Assembly: GCA_017509605.1 (NCBI GenBank)
Contig: JAFWPH010000067.1
Location: 42,532 to 106,531, forward strand
DNA length: 64,000 nt
Reading direction: 5' to 3'
Source of the DNA: Bacteroidaceae bacterium
Lineage (GTDB): Bacteria; Bacteroidota; Bacteroidia; Bacteroidales; Bacteroidaceae
The position numbers were made by a program, and so were the translations under genes. This document shows, one piece after another, positions 18,759 through 27,787 of this stretch. Position 1 is the stretch's first letter. The number at the start of each line of letters is the position of its first letter. The notes beneath the pieces are model-generated. The model had not been told where the DNA came from. It did no database searches and saw only the letters and a list, made by a program, of their open reading frames with translations.

Positions 18759-19549
18759 TTTTCTACTTCTCAGGCACCGGCAACTCCGCATGGGTGGCGC
18801 AGCAACTCGCACAGCAACTCAATGACCGTTTATGCTTCATCCCTGATGAACTGAAGGGGGAAGCAAACTATAAACTGCGAGCCAATGAGAAACTTGGTTT
18901 CGTCTTCCCTGTCTATGCATGGAGAGTGCCCAAGTTCATCCTCAAGTTCATACGGAGGATGAAGGTGGAGAATGTCAGTTATGTCTATTTCGTCGCAACT
19001 TGTGGCGACGACTCCGGACGTATGGATCATTATTTCAAGAGGGCTGCCCAACGAAAAGGATGGAAGGTGGCGTGTGGCTTCTCTGTCATCATGCCAGAAG
19101 CATACGTCTCTCTGCCTGGCTTCGATGTGGACGACAAACTCAAGGAGAACCGCAAACTGAGGGAGGCCAAGACAAGACTCGATGACATGGCCACTTTTAT
19201 CGCAGACTCCAGGCAAGGACGGTTTGAAACCATTCCAGGACGCCTTCCATGGACCAAAAGCATCGTACTCGGATGGTTCTTCAACACCTTTCTCATGTCG
19301 CATAAGCCCTTCCACACCAATGGCAACTGCAACGGCTGCGGCAAATGCGCGAAGGTCTGCCCGCTCAACAACATCGAAATGAAAGCCCACCCAGAGAAAC
19401 CGGCTGATCCTGAAACCATGGCTTCTCCGCTCCGACCGCTATGGCACAAGGATTGCGTGGGTTGCCTCCGATGCTACCATTCCTGCCCTCAACGAGCCAT
19501 CGAGTACGGTCGGTTCACAAAAGGGAAAGGCCAATATCTACACCCTTGA
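18755..19549 (+). CDS. EFR1-type flavodoxin/ferredoxin fusion protein
   Basis: Cytoplasmic electron-transfer protein of the EFR1 family, 264 residues. The N-terminal half is flavodoxin-like (MIFYFSGTGNSAWVAQQLA, an FMN-binding first loop). The C-terminal part carries two 4Fe-4S ferredoxin motifs, CNGCGKCAKVCP and CVGCLRCYHSCP. The start at 18755 overlaps the corA stop by four bases (ATGA), which fits the flavodoxin fold exactly; upstream in-frame codons belong to corA in another frame. Physiological partner unknown. The coupling to corA is unexplained but clear. Confidence 0.9.
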   Translation: MIFYFSGTGNSAWVAQQLAQQLNDRLCFIPDELKGEANYKLRANEKLGFVFPVYAWRVPKFILKFIRRMKVENVSYVYFVATCGDDSGRMDHYFKRAAQRKGWKVACGFSVIMPEAYVSLPGFDVDDKLKENRKLREAKTRLDDMATFIADSRQGRFETIPGRLPWTKSIVLGWFFNTFLMSHKPFHTNGNCNGCGKCAKVCPLNNIEMKAHPEKPADPETMASPLRPLWHKDCVGCLRCYHSCPQRAIEYGRFTKGKGQYLHP

Positions 19550-19586
19550 ACAACGACAATTCCGTCCCTAATAACCCTTATCGCTT

Positions 19587-20339
19587 ATGAAATTCATCTC
19601 ATGGAACGTCAATGGCCTCCGAGCTTGCTACGGCAAGGGATTTGAAGAGGCTTTCAACAATCTCCAAGCAGACTTCTTCTGCTTGCAGGAAACCAAAATG
19701 CAGGAAGGACAATTCGACATCCAATTCCCAGGTTACGAAGTATATTGGAACTATGCCGAAAAGAAAGGCTATTCAGGAACGGCTGTCTTCACCAAGCACC
19801 ACCCAATCAGCGTCGCCTATGGCATTGGCATCGATGAGCACGACCACGAGGGAAGGGTCATCACGCTCGAGATGGAACGTTTCTACCTCGTCAACGTCTA
19901 TACACCTAATTCACAGGATGAGCTGCGCAGGCTCGACTACCGCATGACGTGGGAGGAAGACTTCAGGAAATACCTGCTGGCACTCGACGAGAAGAAACCC
20001 GTCATCGTCTGCGGCGACATGAACGTGGCGCACAAGGAGATTGACCTCAAGAACCCGAAGACCAACCGTCGCAACGCAGGCTTCACCGACGAGGAGCGCG
20101 ATAAGTTCACGGTATTGCTCGACAGCGGTTTCATCGACACCTTCCGTTTCTTCTATCCTGAACAGAAAGATGCCTATTCATGGTGGTCCTACCGCTTCAA
20201 GGCTCGTGAGAAGAACGCAGGGTGGCGTATCGACTATTTTCTCGTCTCCTCGCGTCTGGCCGAACAACTGAAGGGTGCCAGCATCCACAACGAGATCTAT
20301 GGCAGCGACCACTGCCCAGTTGAGCTCGTCATCGAATAA
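19587..20339 (+). CDS. xth: Exodeoxyribonuclease III / AP endonuclease
   Basis: DNA repair enzyme of the ExoIII (EEP) family that cleaves at abasic sites and trims 3' ends. The 250-residue protein contains the ordered motifs NVNGLRA, LQETK (metal-binding Glu), the YTPNSQ tract, CGDMNVAH (catalytic Asp and Asn), YSWWSYR and the terminal GSDHCPVELV (catalytic His). It lies 37 bases behind the EFR1 gene and may belong to the corA transcript. A strong terminator follows directly. Confidence 0.96.
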   Translation: MKFISWNVNGLRACYGKGFEEAFNNLQADFFCLQETKMQEGQFDIQFPGYEVYWNYAEKKGYSGTAVFTKHHPISVAYGIGIDEHDHEGRVITLEMERFYLVNVYTPNSQDELRRLDYRMTWEEDFRKYLLALDEKKPVIVCGDMNVAHKEIDLKNPKTNRRNAGFTDEERDKFTVLLDSGFIDTFRFFYPEQKDAYSWWSYRFKAREKNAGWRIDYFLVSSRLAEQLKGASIHNEIYGSDHCPVELVIE

Positions 20340-20344
20340 CAAAA

Positions 20345-20378
20345 ACGGGAGCGCCCATCGGTGCTCCCGTTTTTTTTC
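20345..20378. terminator. Terminator between xth and panD
   Basis: ACGGGAGC (20345-20352) pairs with GCTCCCGT (20363-20370), followed by eight T on the plus strand. On the minus strand TTTTTG follows, so it can also end the panC-panD transcript. Confidence 0.88.
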
Positions 20379-20418
20379 TTGGTTCTGTGCGCTATGTCGC
20401 TTCAGCGTGGCGGCACTG

Positions 20419-20775
20419 TTACTCGGTAACCACCTTGTTGGTTTCCACGTCAGGGAAGACCACCGCAGGCTTGAAGTGCTTGGCCTCCTCAAAGTCCATC
20501 AGCGCGTACGACATGATGATGACGATGTCGCCCACTTGCACCTTCCGGGCAGCGGCACCGTTCAGGCAGATGCTGCCCGATCCGCGCTCTCCTTTGATAA
20601 TGTAAGTGTCGAAACGCTCACCATTGTTGTTGTTCACCACCTGCACCTTCTCGCCGGCAATCAGATTGGCAGCGTCCATCAAGTCCTCATCGATGGTGAT
20701 GCTGCCCATGTAGTGGAGGTTGGCCTCGGTCACACGGGCGCAATGGATCTTGGATTTCAGAACTTCTATCATCAT
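20419..20775 (-). CDS. panD: Aspartate 1-decarboxylase
   Basis: Pyruvoyl enzyme that converts aspartate to beta-alanine for pantothenate synthesis. It has 118 residues. The proenzyme cleaves itself between Gly24 and Ser25 in the MGSITID motif, and Ser becomes the pyruvoyl group. [12 protein letters not shown] at the N-terminus and NGAAAR in the middle are family hallmarks. Two adjacent ATG codons (20775 and 20772) are both possible. It follows panC after 17 bases in one operon, so the two steps supplying beta-alanine and joining it to pantoate are made together. Confidence 0.96.
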   Translation of the reverse strand: MMIEVLKSKIHCARVTEANLHYMGSITIDEDLMDAANLIAGEKVQVVNNNNGERFDTYIIKGERGSGSICLNGAAARKVQVGDIVIIMSYALMDFEEAKHFKPAVVFPDVETNKVVTE

Positions 20776-20792
20776 TTTTTCTTAATAGCTAC

Positions 20793-21647
20793 TTATCTGG
20801 TCTTGTACTTCACATTGTCGATGAGACGAACGGGGATGCTGCCGCAGAACACGGTCACACAACCCACCACATAGTCGCTGTCGTCCCAGTTCTTCAGGCT
20901 GCGGAGGCTGTCGCCGTCCACAATCTCGTAGTACTGCACTTCCAGACCATCCACCGAGTTGATGTTGCGGATGACATACTGGCGGGTCTCCTCAAGGGTG
21001 TGGTCTTTGGCGAAATAGACACTGGCGAAGAGTGTGCGAGAGATGTTCAGGGCAATCTTGCGCTCGTCATCAGAGAGCAGGGAGTTGCGGCTGCTCAGAG
21101 CAAGGCCGTCTGCTTCTCTCACAATGGGGCAGGGCACAATCTCCAACGGGTACTGCTGGTCGGCCACCATCGCCTTGATGACGGCTATCTGCTGGAAATC
21201 CTTTTCACCGAAGTAGGCGCGGTCGGGCTCAACAATCATGAACAACTTGCTCACAATCTGGCACACACCGTTGAAATGGCCGGGACGGAAAGCGCCCTCC
21301 ATCACCTCGTCCGTCGGGGGATAGGAGAAATGACGGGTGTCGGGCTCGGGGTACATCTCTATCACTTCGGGGGCGAACAGGATGTCGGCGCCGATGCTTT
21401 CTACCAGCTCGCTGTCGGCGTCCAGCGTGTGGGGATACTTCTCCAGGTCTTTCTTGTCATTGAACTGTGTCGGGTTGACAAAGTCGCTGACGACTGTCGC
21501 ACCGTTTTCCGCCACTGAACGGCGGATGAGTGAGGCGTGACCCTCATGAAGGGCACCCATCGTGGGCACCAGACCCACTTTCTTGCCCTCTGACTTGAAG
21601 GCGCTGACAGCGGCCTTCAACTCTTCAATCGTGTGAATAATCCTCAT
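20793..21647 (-). CDS. panC: Pantothenate synthetase
   Basis: Joins pantoate and beta-alanine with ATP to give pantothenate, the precursor of coenzyme A. The 284-residue cytoplasmic enzyme shows [10 protein letters not shown] (nucleotide-binding HxGH), [22 protein letters not shown] and the SSRNSLL loop, all characteristic. It is first in the panC-panD operon. The upstream 250 bases contain no clear consensus promoter; a TACTTTG box near 21723-21729 lacks one spacer base. Confidence 0.97.
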   Translation of the reverse strand: MRIIHTIEELKAAVSAFKSEGKKVGLVPTMGALHEGHASLIRRSVAENGATVVSDFVNPTQFNDKKDLEKYPHTLDADSELVESIGADILFAPEVIEMYPEPDTRHFSYPPTDEVMEGAFRPGHFNGVCQIVSKLFMIVEPDRAYFGEKDFQQIAVIKAMVADQQYPLEIVPCPIVREADGLALSSRNSLLSDDERKIALNISRTLFASVYFAKDHTLEETRQYVIRNINSVDGLEVQYYEIVDGDSLRSLKNWDDSDYVVGCVTVFCGSIPVRLIDNVKYKTR

Positions 21648-21789
21648 TTTTTGATCAAGTTAATGGTTGGGACACAAACGTCCCGTCATCATGTTTGAGA
21701 ATAGCATTGCGCTAATTCACTGCAAAGTAACATATATTTTGGCAGAATGAGAAGAAAATTCATAAAAAATACGCTTTTGTCATCTCAAT

Positions 21790-21903
21790 GCCCCATGAGC
21801 TAACGCCTAAATCCTAAAGCCTACCGCCTAAAGTTAAGAAGGAGTCTAAAGGTCACACTCTTCAATAACCAATAACCTATAACCAATAACCATTCAGAGC
21901 CTA
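21790..21903 (-). repeat. Stop-codon-adjacent repeat behind the GH43/GH51 gene
   Basis: Low-complexity stretch made of words such as AACGCCTAAA, AAGCCTA and AACCTATAACCAATAACC. Bases 21834-21902 match 28373-28441 at 66 of 69 positions. Read in gene orientation the repeat begins at the stop codon (TAG TAGGCTCTGAATGGTTATTGG). Confidence 0.8.
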
Positions 21904-24486
21904 CTAATGCTTAATGCGTAGCACGGTGAATGAGTACTTGGGCATCACGTAATCGCCTTGCGTCTTCAGCACGACCTCTTTCATCACAGGCTTGTTCTCT
22001 TTGTCGTCGATGCGGCCCGACAGCACGCTCTCGGTCGCGTTCACTTCCGTAACTCCGGCAAGGCCCTCGATGTCGCGGAGGTCCAGTGCCAACGTGGTTT
22101 CTACGGGAAGCAGGTTGCAGAGTTTCAGGATGATGTCGCCGGTCTTTTCGTCTTTCACCACCGAGGCTGCCAGTCGTTTCTGCACGTCGGTGTTGCCGCC
22201 TTCGGTGATGTCGATGCGGCTGCCGATATACTGTGTGCCGCTGTTGTTGCCGTAGAGTTTCTGCACCTCGTAGTTCACCGTAGGATACACACCCGCATTG
22301 TCGAAGTAGATGAGGTCGGGGTTCCAGCTGGTGTGACGGTTGCGGGCGAGCAGGGGAGCGTAGGACGTCATCTCCACAACGTCGCCGTTGCGCTCCACGC
22401 CTGTCAGGTAGATGGCCTCTGACAGTGCGTTCTCAAGCGTGTTGCCACGCGAGGCGTACTCACCGAGATAGACGGTGGTCGAGTTTCGTTCGTAGTTGTC
22501 GTAGAAATGCTGGTTGTTGACAAACCATCCCGGGCTGTTATAGTAATGCTCGTCAACGATGGGTATCTTGTTTTCCTTGGCGATCTTCCAGCCCCATTCA
22601 TAGTCGGAGCCCTCGAAGAAGGGCCCCACGGTGCCTACCACCGTGATGTCGGGATATTTCTCCTGAACGCCTTTGCAGAGGTAGAGGTAACGCTCGGTGA
22701 ACACATCGCTGATGAGGTCCTCGTTGCCGATGCCGACGTACTTCAGGTTGAAGGGCTTGGGATGCCCCGCATCGGCTCTCATCTTCGCCCACTTCGAGGT
22801 CTTGGGGTCACCGTTCGCCCATTCCACCAGGTCGAGGATGTCTTGCAGGAACTCGTCCATCTGCTCCCAAGGCACACCGCCTTGCTGGCCGTTGCCACCG
22901 ATGGAGGAGTTCTGGCATGGCACACCGGCGGCTATCACGGGCAGTGGCTCGCAGCCCATGTCCTCACAGAAGGTGAAATACTCGAAGTAGCCCAAGCCCA
23001 TCGTCTGGTGGTAGTGCCAAATGTTAAAGTCGCCCTTGCGCTGCTCCAGTGGACCGATGGTGTTCTTCCATCTGTAGATGTTGTCGATGCCGTTGCCGTG
23101 GGCAAGGCAGCCGCCTGGGAAACGCATGAACTGGGGCTTGAGGTCGGCGATGGTCTGTGCCAGGTCGGCGCGCAGGCCGTTTCTGTGGCCGTGGAAAGTG
23201 TTCTGTGGGAAAAGACTGACAAAATCTATGGCCACCTTGCCCGTCTGACTGGGAGTGATGACGAGTCTTCCATTGGTGGTGGTACCGTTGCAGGTCAACT
23301 TCACTTCCTGTTTCTTCCACGCTTTGGTGGCATTGATTGAGGTGGAGGCCAAAACCTTGCCGCCCTCGTCGGTAATCTGGATGTTGAGTTTCTGCTTTCC
23401 GCCCTCGGGCAACTTGGTCCAAAGGCTCAGCGTGTATTTCTCGCCTTGCTTCACGTTGATGCCGTCGTAACCGTGGTTCACGAGGCTCGCGCCCGTGCTG
23501 GCCACATCAAGCAGGGTGTAATGGGGGTTGTTGGCGTGGATGGGCGCTGAGGTCTCGATGCTCCAAGTGGTGCCTTCGCCCTCCAGACTCCAGGCGGTCT
23601 GGCTGTTCCATCTGCCATTGTCCATGGCGTTGTACTCGAAGTCGCGGTTCTGCACCAACTCGGCATAGAGGCCTCCGTCGGCTGCCCAGCTGATATCCTC
23701 GAAAAAGATGCCGATAAGTTTGTCGCTGATGCGCTTGTTGCCCGTCGGGTCGATGCGCAGGGTGGCTTTCACGCCGTTCAGTTTGGCGAAACGGGTGCCG
23801 TCATCGCGCATGCTCTCGTTGTTTCTGTTGCCACGGTGGTGTGCCGCCTGGGCATAGAGGCTCATCTCGTCAGCCACACTCCATTCCACACGGGTGCATT
23901 GTCCATGCTGTACACGGCCGTCTATCACCGCTTCCACATATACGTCCCTGTATGCGTTGGCGTTTGCCTGACGGGGCGCGCTCCAGTGCTGAAAGTCGGT
24001 GCTGCCTTGCTGATAGACATGACCTTGAGAGGTCTTGTAAGTCACAATAAACAGACCGCCTTCGTAGGTGATGACGGGAGCCATCACGTTTTCGCCAGCC
24101 TGGCTGTAGGGATAGTCCTGTGGCTTCCAGCGGCACAGGTCGGGTGACAGGGTGGTGGAGAACTGGTTGATGCGGTTGTTCAACGCCCACACCACATACC
24201 AAGTGCCGTCCTTGCGGAGAACTGACGGGTGGAACATCTTTTTCTCGCTGCCCCAAGCACCGTAGTCGCTCGACACATAGCCGTAGCCCTCGCCTATACT
24301 GGTCCATTGCTGACGGTCGATGCTGTAGGCGAACTTCAGCCCACCGCCGCCGTTGGCGTATTGGTCAGCGTAGGTGAGCAGATAAACAGAGTCGGGATGA
24401 TTGTCGGTTCTGTTCACACTGGCTTGGGAGGTAAAGCCTGTCAATCCAAACAAAGTAAACAGTGAGATAGTAAGTGTTTTATTCAT
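21904..24486 (-). CDS. Exported alpha-L-arabinofuranosidase (GH51) with N-terminal GH43-like domain
   Basis: Two-part carbohydrate enzyme of 860 residues with signal peptide (cleavage near TSQAS). Residues about 30-225 look like part of a GH43-type five-bladed propeller (SVYLLTYADQY, FHPSVLRKDGTWYVVWALN). From about residue 245 on it is a GH51 arabinofuranosidase: GIFFEDISWAADGGLYAEL, the acid/base Glu589 in GIGNED, and the nucleophile Glu676 in YLGEYAS. It would release terminal arabinofuranose from arabinan or arabinoxylan. The GH43-like part is short for a complete propeller, so it may only bind substrate. Its stop codon is followed at once by a dispersed repeat. Confidence 0.9.
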   Translation of the reverse strand: MNKTLTISLFTLFGLTGFTSQASVNRTDNHPDSVYLLTYADQYANGGGGLKFAYSIDRQQWTSIGEGYGYVSSDYGAWGSEKKMFHPSVLRKDGTWYVVWALNNRINQFSTTLSPDLCRWKPQDYPYSQAGENVMAPVITYEGGLFIVTYKTSQGHVYQQGSTDFQHWSAPRQANANAYRDVYVEAVIDGRVQHGQCTRVEWSVADEMSLYAQAAHHRGNRNNESMRDDGTRFAKLNGVKATLRIDPTGNKRISDKLIGIFFEDISWAADGGLYAELVQNRDFEYNAMDNGRWNSQTAWSLEGEGTTWSIETSAPIHANNPHYTLLDVASTGASLVNHGYDGINVKQGEKYTLSLWTKLPEGGKQKLNIQITDEGGKVLASTSINATKAWKKQEVKLTCNGTTTNGRLVITPSQTGKVAIDFVSLFPQNTFHGHRNGLRADLAQTIADLKPQFMRFPGGCLAHGNGIDNIYRWKNTIGPLEQRKGDFNIWHYHQTMGLGYFEYFTFCEDMGCEPLPVIAAGVPCQNSSIGGNGQQGGVPWEQMDEFLQDILDLVEWANGDPKTSKWAKMRADAGHPKPFNLKYVGIGNEDLISDVFTERYLYLCKGVQEKYPDITVVGTVGPFFEGSDYEWGWKIAKENKIPIVDEHYYNSPGWFVNNQHFYDNYERNSTTVYLGEYASRGNTLENALSEAIYLTGVERNGDVVEMTSYAPLLARNRHTSWNPDLIYFDNAGVYPTVNYEVQKLYGNNSGTQYIGSRIDITEGGNTDVQKRLAASVVKDEKTGDIILKLCNLLPVETTLALDLRDIEGLAGVTEVNATESVLSGRIDDKENKPVMKEVVLKTQGDYVMPKYSFTVLRIKH

Positions 24487-24540
24487 TGTAAATAAAATGA
24501 TTATAAGGTTTTATTAAAGTATTACTTAAAGTAATTGGAG

Positions 24541-24586
24541 TAAAAAAGCATACAGGCAACAAAGGACTCCCTTTGTTGCCTGTATG
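24541..24586 (-). terminator. Very strong terminator after the lipoprotein gene
   Basis: A 17-bp perfect stem (24549-24565 with 24570-24586) and a four-base loop, followed on the minus strand by CTTTTTTA. It begins eight bases behind the stop codon of the lipoprotein gene. Confidence 0.92.
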
Positions 24587-24593
24587 TTGTTGG

Positions 24594-25583
24594 TCACAAC
24601 TTGGTGAACACCCACTTGAGCACCAGATTGTCATTCTCCACGTATGCGCTGGCCACACATTTGGTGTGGTTGGAATACAGCGTCACGTCGTAGCGCTTAA
24701 TCTCTCCTCGCCAGAAAGCACGGACCAGTTCGGACTTCTGCTTCTCGCCGTATCTGGCCCATTGGCTGACGGGATACTGGGCTGCACCAGGACCAGTCAG
24801 CACCATTTCGTTGTTGTCTTCCACAGCGTAATCATAGAGAATATCGGCAAATCTCAGGCCGAGGATGTCGATGGCGGCCTTGTAGTTGTTCACCAGACTA
24901 TCGAGTTGGTATTGCTCCATGGCGGTGTTATAGACGCTCTTGGCGGTGAGCTGGCGCATGGAGGTTTGCTCCACCTTGCTCAGTCCGTTGTTGTCGAAGT
25001 AATACAGACGCTTGGCGCTCAAGGTATCCTTGGCCATGTCGGTGGAGGTCTCGTCCACCAGGATTACATTGCCTTTCCACACAAGCAGGGAGGAGGAGTC
25101 GGTGGCGTTGATCTTGGATATCAGGTCGTCCTTCTTGTCGCCCCAGTTGGCGTTGATGACATCACTTGGCTGCACCTTAAGGGTGGCTTGCACCATGTTG
25201 GCTACACCGTAGATGGTGCCGTTCTCTGCAGTAGAGGAGTATCGAATGGTCGGAGCACGGAAAGTCACGGTGTAATTACCTGCTCTCTCCGGTGCTGTGA
25301 AAGTGAATTCTGGTTGTGACGTTGTGGGATCGACTTGACGCCAGGTGAAGGAGGTACCGTCGCTGATGGTGTATTGGTAGTCGCAACTGTAGATGTTGGC
25401 TCCAGGGTCGTTGTACGACACTATTCCGGTTACTATCTGTCCCGTATTGACGGGGTTGGGGGAGAGGGTCAGGTCTTTGTAAACGGGTGAGTGTGATTTG
25501 CCGCCATGTTCTTCCTCACAACCGGCAAGCGCCATGCCGAGGAACAGCACAGCCACAAAGGAAAGCATGAAGTTTCTTTTCAT
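24594..25583 (-). CDS. Lipoprotein of unknown function with Ig/PKD-like domain
   Basis: A 329-residue lipoprotein: the N-terminus MKRNFMLSFVAVLFLGMALAGC ends in a lipobox with the lipidated Cys at residue 22. Residues about 35-135 resemble a PKD/Ig-like beta-sandwich (LTLSPNPVNTGQIVTGIVSY). The remaining part is mixed, with no catalytic motif that I recognise. An acidic stretch right after the Cys (CEEEHGG) could act as the surface-export signal known for some Bacteroidota lipoproteins, which is inference. It is monocistronic between a -7 box (25613-25620) and a very strong terminator. Confidence 0.75.
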   Translation of the reverse strand: MKRNFMLSFVAVLFLGMALAGCEEEHGGKSHSPVYKDLTLSPNPVNTGQIVTGIVSYNDPGANIYSCDYQYTISDGTSFTWRQVDPTTSQPEFTFTAPERAGNYTVTFRAPTIRYSSTAENGTIYGVANMVQATLKVQPSDVINANWGDKKDDLISKINATDSSSLLVWKGNVILVDETSTDMAKDTLSAKRLYYFDNNGLSKVEQTSMRQLTAKSVYNTAMEQYQLDSLVNNYKAAIDILGLRFADILYDYAVEDNNEMVLTGPGAAQYPVSQWARYGEKQKSELVRAFWRGEIKRYDVTLYSNHTKCVASAYVENDNLVLKWVFTKL

Positions 25584-25612
25584 GATGCTGTTTGTTTATT
25601 TGTAGTTTTCTG

Positions 25613-25620
25613 CAAAATTA
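25613..25620 (-). promoter_or_regulatory. Possible -7 box for the lipoprotein gene
   Basis: TAATTTTG on the minus strand 30 bases before the start; no TTTG at the matching -33 distance. Confidence 0.35.
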
Positions 25621-25701
25621 GCCTTTTTCCCGCACTTTTCCTCGCCGTATGACATTTTTTCACAGCCTGTCACCCCTTTTTAACCATTCTTTAGCAGGAG
25701 A

Positions 25702-25799
25702 AGCCTAAAGCCTAACTCTTAACTCTCGACTCTCGACTCTTGACTCTCGACTCTTGACTCTCAACTCTCGACTCTTGACTCTTGACTCTCAACGCCTAA
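25702..25799 (-). repeat. Heptamer GAGTC tract behind the TonB receptor gene
   Basis: In gene orientation: TAGGCGTTGAGAGTC, then about eleven copies of seven-base units of type GAGTCAA or GAGTCGA, then TTAGGCTTTAGG. The stop codon TAG of the receptor (25796-25798) is the first three bases of the TAGGC word. Confidence 0.8.
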
Positions 25800-27655
25800 A
25801 ACCGGATATTCACGCCGGCCATGAAGGTGGCCTTGGGCATGGGGTAACCGAGGTTGATCTCGTAGCGCTGGGCCAACAGGTTCTCACCGCGCAGCCACAG
25901 GCCCACCATGGGGTGCAACTGGTAGTTGACAGTGGCGTTCACCAGCGTGAAGTTCTCTTTCTGCTCGTTGTCGTCCACTGCGGTGTAGAGGTCATTGATT
26001 TGCTGGATGCCGGCGATGACGTTCCACGGACCGCATGTGTAGTTGGCGCCCAGGTAGCCCTTGTAGGTCGGAGCGGCCACTACGGGGTTCTTCATGTGCA
26101 GGTAACTGTGGTTGGTGTTGAGTTGCCAGTGCTTGTTGACGCGCCAGGCCGCCTCCACTTCCACGCCTTTGTTCTGTAGCTCGCCCGTGTTGATGTTCTG
26201 GCGGTTGACGGTCTGGATGAGGTTGTCGGCCTTCAGGTAGAAGAGGTTGATGCCGTAGCTGACGGTGTTGTCCAGCAGGCGTTGCTTCCACGACAGCTCG
26301 TAGTTCATCATCCGTTCTGGCTCCAGGTCCTCGTTCGATGGGGGATAGAGGTACATCTCTCGCATGGTGGGGTTGCGGAAACCTTTGCTCACCATGGCTT
26401 TCAGTTCGCCCGTCGCCATCGGGCGCACCACGAGGCCACCCTGTGGTATCCACTCTGAACCTGTGATGCTGTGGTGGTCGAGGCGGATGCCGGCGTCAGC
26501 GGTCAGCCAGCTTGTGATGTCCTGTCGGAAGTCGATGTAGCCGGCCACCTCGTTGCGGTGGCTCTTGCCGCTCTGTTTGTTCGGGGTGTCCAGCACCTCG
26601 CCAGTCTCGCGGCTGGTATAGTACGCCTTGCCGTAGATGTGCTGGTAGTCCACACCCACGGTCAGGCGGTTGCCCTCGAAGAGTTGTGCGCTCTGGTACC
26701 ATGAGACGCCGGTCAGCGCGTCTTTGGAGCGGAAAAGTCGGGCCTGTGGGTTGCCGCCCTCGCCGTAGCCGTCGTTGATCTTGTGGCGACCGAAGTTGTG
26801 ATAGACGCTCAGGGCACCGTTCGTGCGCTCATAGTGGTTCTCCACGGCGGCCGTGGTCACGCCGCGGGTGATCCATTGGTCTGCCTCGTACATGGGTGCG
26901 GTGACTGTGCCGGGGTAGGAGGAGTTGAAATGGGTGATGTCGGCGTCGGCATAGATGTTCCAATGGTCCGAAAGGTCGTAGCCCAACTTCACGTAGCCGC
27001 CGTACTGCTCGAAGCCCATGCGGGGACGGTGGTTGTCGCTGCGGCTGTACTGAGCCGACACGGTGGAACTGAAACGACCGCTGCGCACTTGGTTGCTGGC
27101 CTCGCTCTGGAAGGTGCCATAAGACCCACCACCGAGGTTGATATGCGTGCGCACGCCGTCTTCCTTCATGCCACGGGTTACGATGTTGATCACACCGCCC
27201 ATGGCGTTGCTGCCGTAAAGCACTGAGGCTGGACCGCGCAGCACCTCCACGCGCTCGGTCATCATCGTCTGGTAACTGTCGCTGATGGGGTGTCCATAGA
27301 TACCCTGGTATTGGGGATGTCCGTCGATAAGCACCATCACCTGTCCACTGCCGGCAGAGATACCGCGAAGGCTGATGCCTCCGGCTGCGCCGCCGGAAAC
27401 GCCGTAGCCCATTACGCCGCGTTCAGTGACGAAGAGGCTTGGCACCAGTTCGGTCAGGGTGGGGAGCACGCTGATCTGTTGTTGTTCGGTCAGCGCCTCA
27501 CGGTTCACCACGGTGACGGTCATGGGCAGATGGCGGATGTCGGTTTGGGTGCGTGTGCCTGTCACCACCACGTTGTCCAAGGCGACGGAGGTGGTGTCGG
27601 TCTGTGCGTGTGCGGCCAATGGCAGGCACAACAACGGAAGGATAAGTTTCTTCAT
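25796..27655 (-). CDS. TonB-dependent outer-membrane receptor
   Basis: Outer-membrane gated channel, about 619 residues, for a scarce ligand such as an iron chelate, heme or cobalamin. The start at 27655 gives a clean signal peptide (MKKLILPLLCLPLAAHAQ). Longer forms are possible (27664), but the furthest, 27712, would lie at or upstream of the predicted transcription start. A plug domain follows (DNVVVTGTRTQTD, RGISAGSGQVMVLIDG, VEVLRGPASVLYGSNAMGG), then a 22-strand barrel ending in FMAGVNIRF with terminal Phe. There is no SusD partner and no carboxypeptidase-like N-terminal domain, so this is a receptor of the iron/vitamin type and not a SusC. It is divergent from yjbQ. Confidence 0.92.
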   Translation of the reverse strand: MKKLILPLLCLPLAAHAQTDTTSVALDNVVVTGTRTQTDIRHLPMTVTVVNREALTEQQQISVLPTLTELVPSLFVTERGVMGYGVSGGAAGGISLRGISAGSGQVMVLIDGHPQYQGIYGHPISDSYQTMMTERVEVLRGPASVLYGSNAMGGVINIVTRGMKEDGVRTHINLGGGSYGTFQSEASNQVRSGRFSSTVSAQYSRSDNHRPRMGFEQYGGYVKLGYDLSDHWNIYADADITHFNSSYPGTVTAPMYEADQWITRGVTTAAVENHYERTNGALSVYHNFGRHKINDGYGEGGNPQARLFRSKDALTGVSWYQSAQLFEGNRLTVGVDYQHIYGKAYYTSRETGEVLDTPNKQSGKSHRNEVAGYIDFRQDITSWLTADAGIRLDHHSITGSEWIPQGGLVVRPMATGELKAMVSKGFRNPTMREMYLYPPSNEDLEPERMMNYELSWKQRLLDNTVSYGINLFYLKADNLIQTVNRQNINTGELQNKGVEVEAAWRVNKHWQLNTNHSYLHMKNPVVAAPTYKGYLGANYTCGPWNVIAGIQQINDLYTAVDDNEQKENFTLVNATVNYQLHPMVGLWLRGENLLAQRYEINLGYPMPKATFMAGVNIRF

Positions 27656-27716
27656 TCGTGTCATAGATGAATAGATGTGTTTAACATAAAATGACTCTCT
27701 GTCTTTTTTCAATAAG

Positions 27717-27755
27717 CAAATTTACATCAATATTACGATTTTTATTGTACTTTTG
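27717..27755. promoter_or_regulatory. Divergent -7 boxes between the TonB receptor gene and yjbQ
   Basis: TAAATTTG on the minus strand (27717-27724) faces the receptor gene. TACTTTTG on the plus strand (27748-27755) faces yjbQ. Neither has a clear TTTG at -33. Confidence 0.45.
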
Positions 27756-27787
27756 CAATAAAAAGAACGCTCAAATCCTCATATTTT

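Noticed and set aside
21648..21790. Riboswitch upstream of panC-panD
   Set aside because: No conserved stem pattern known to me; only a poor -7 box.
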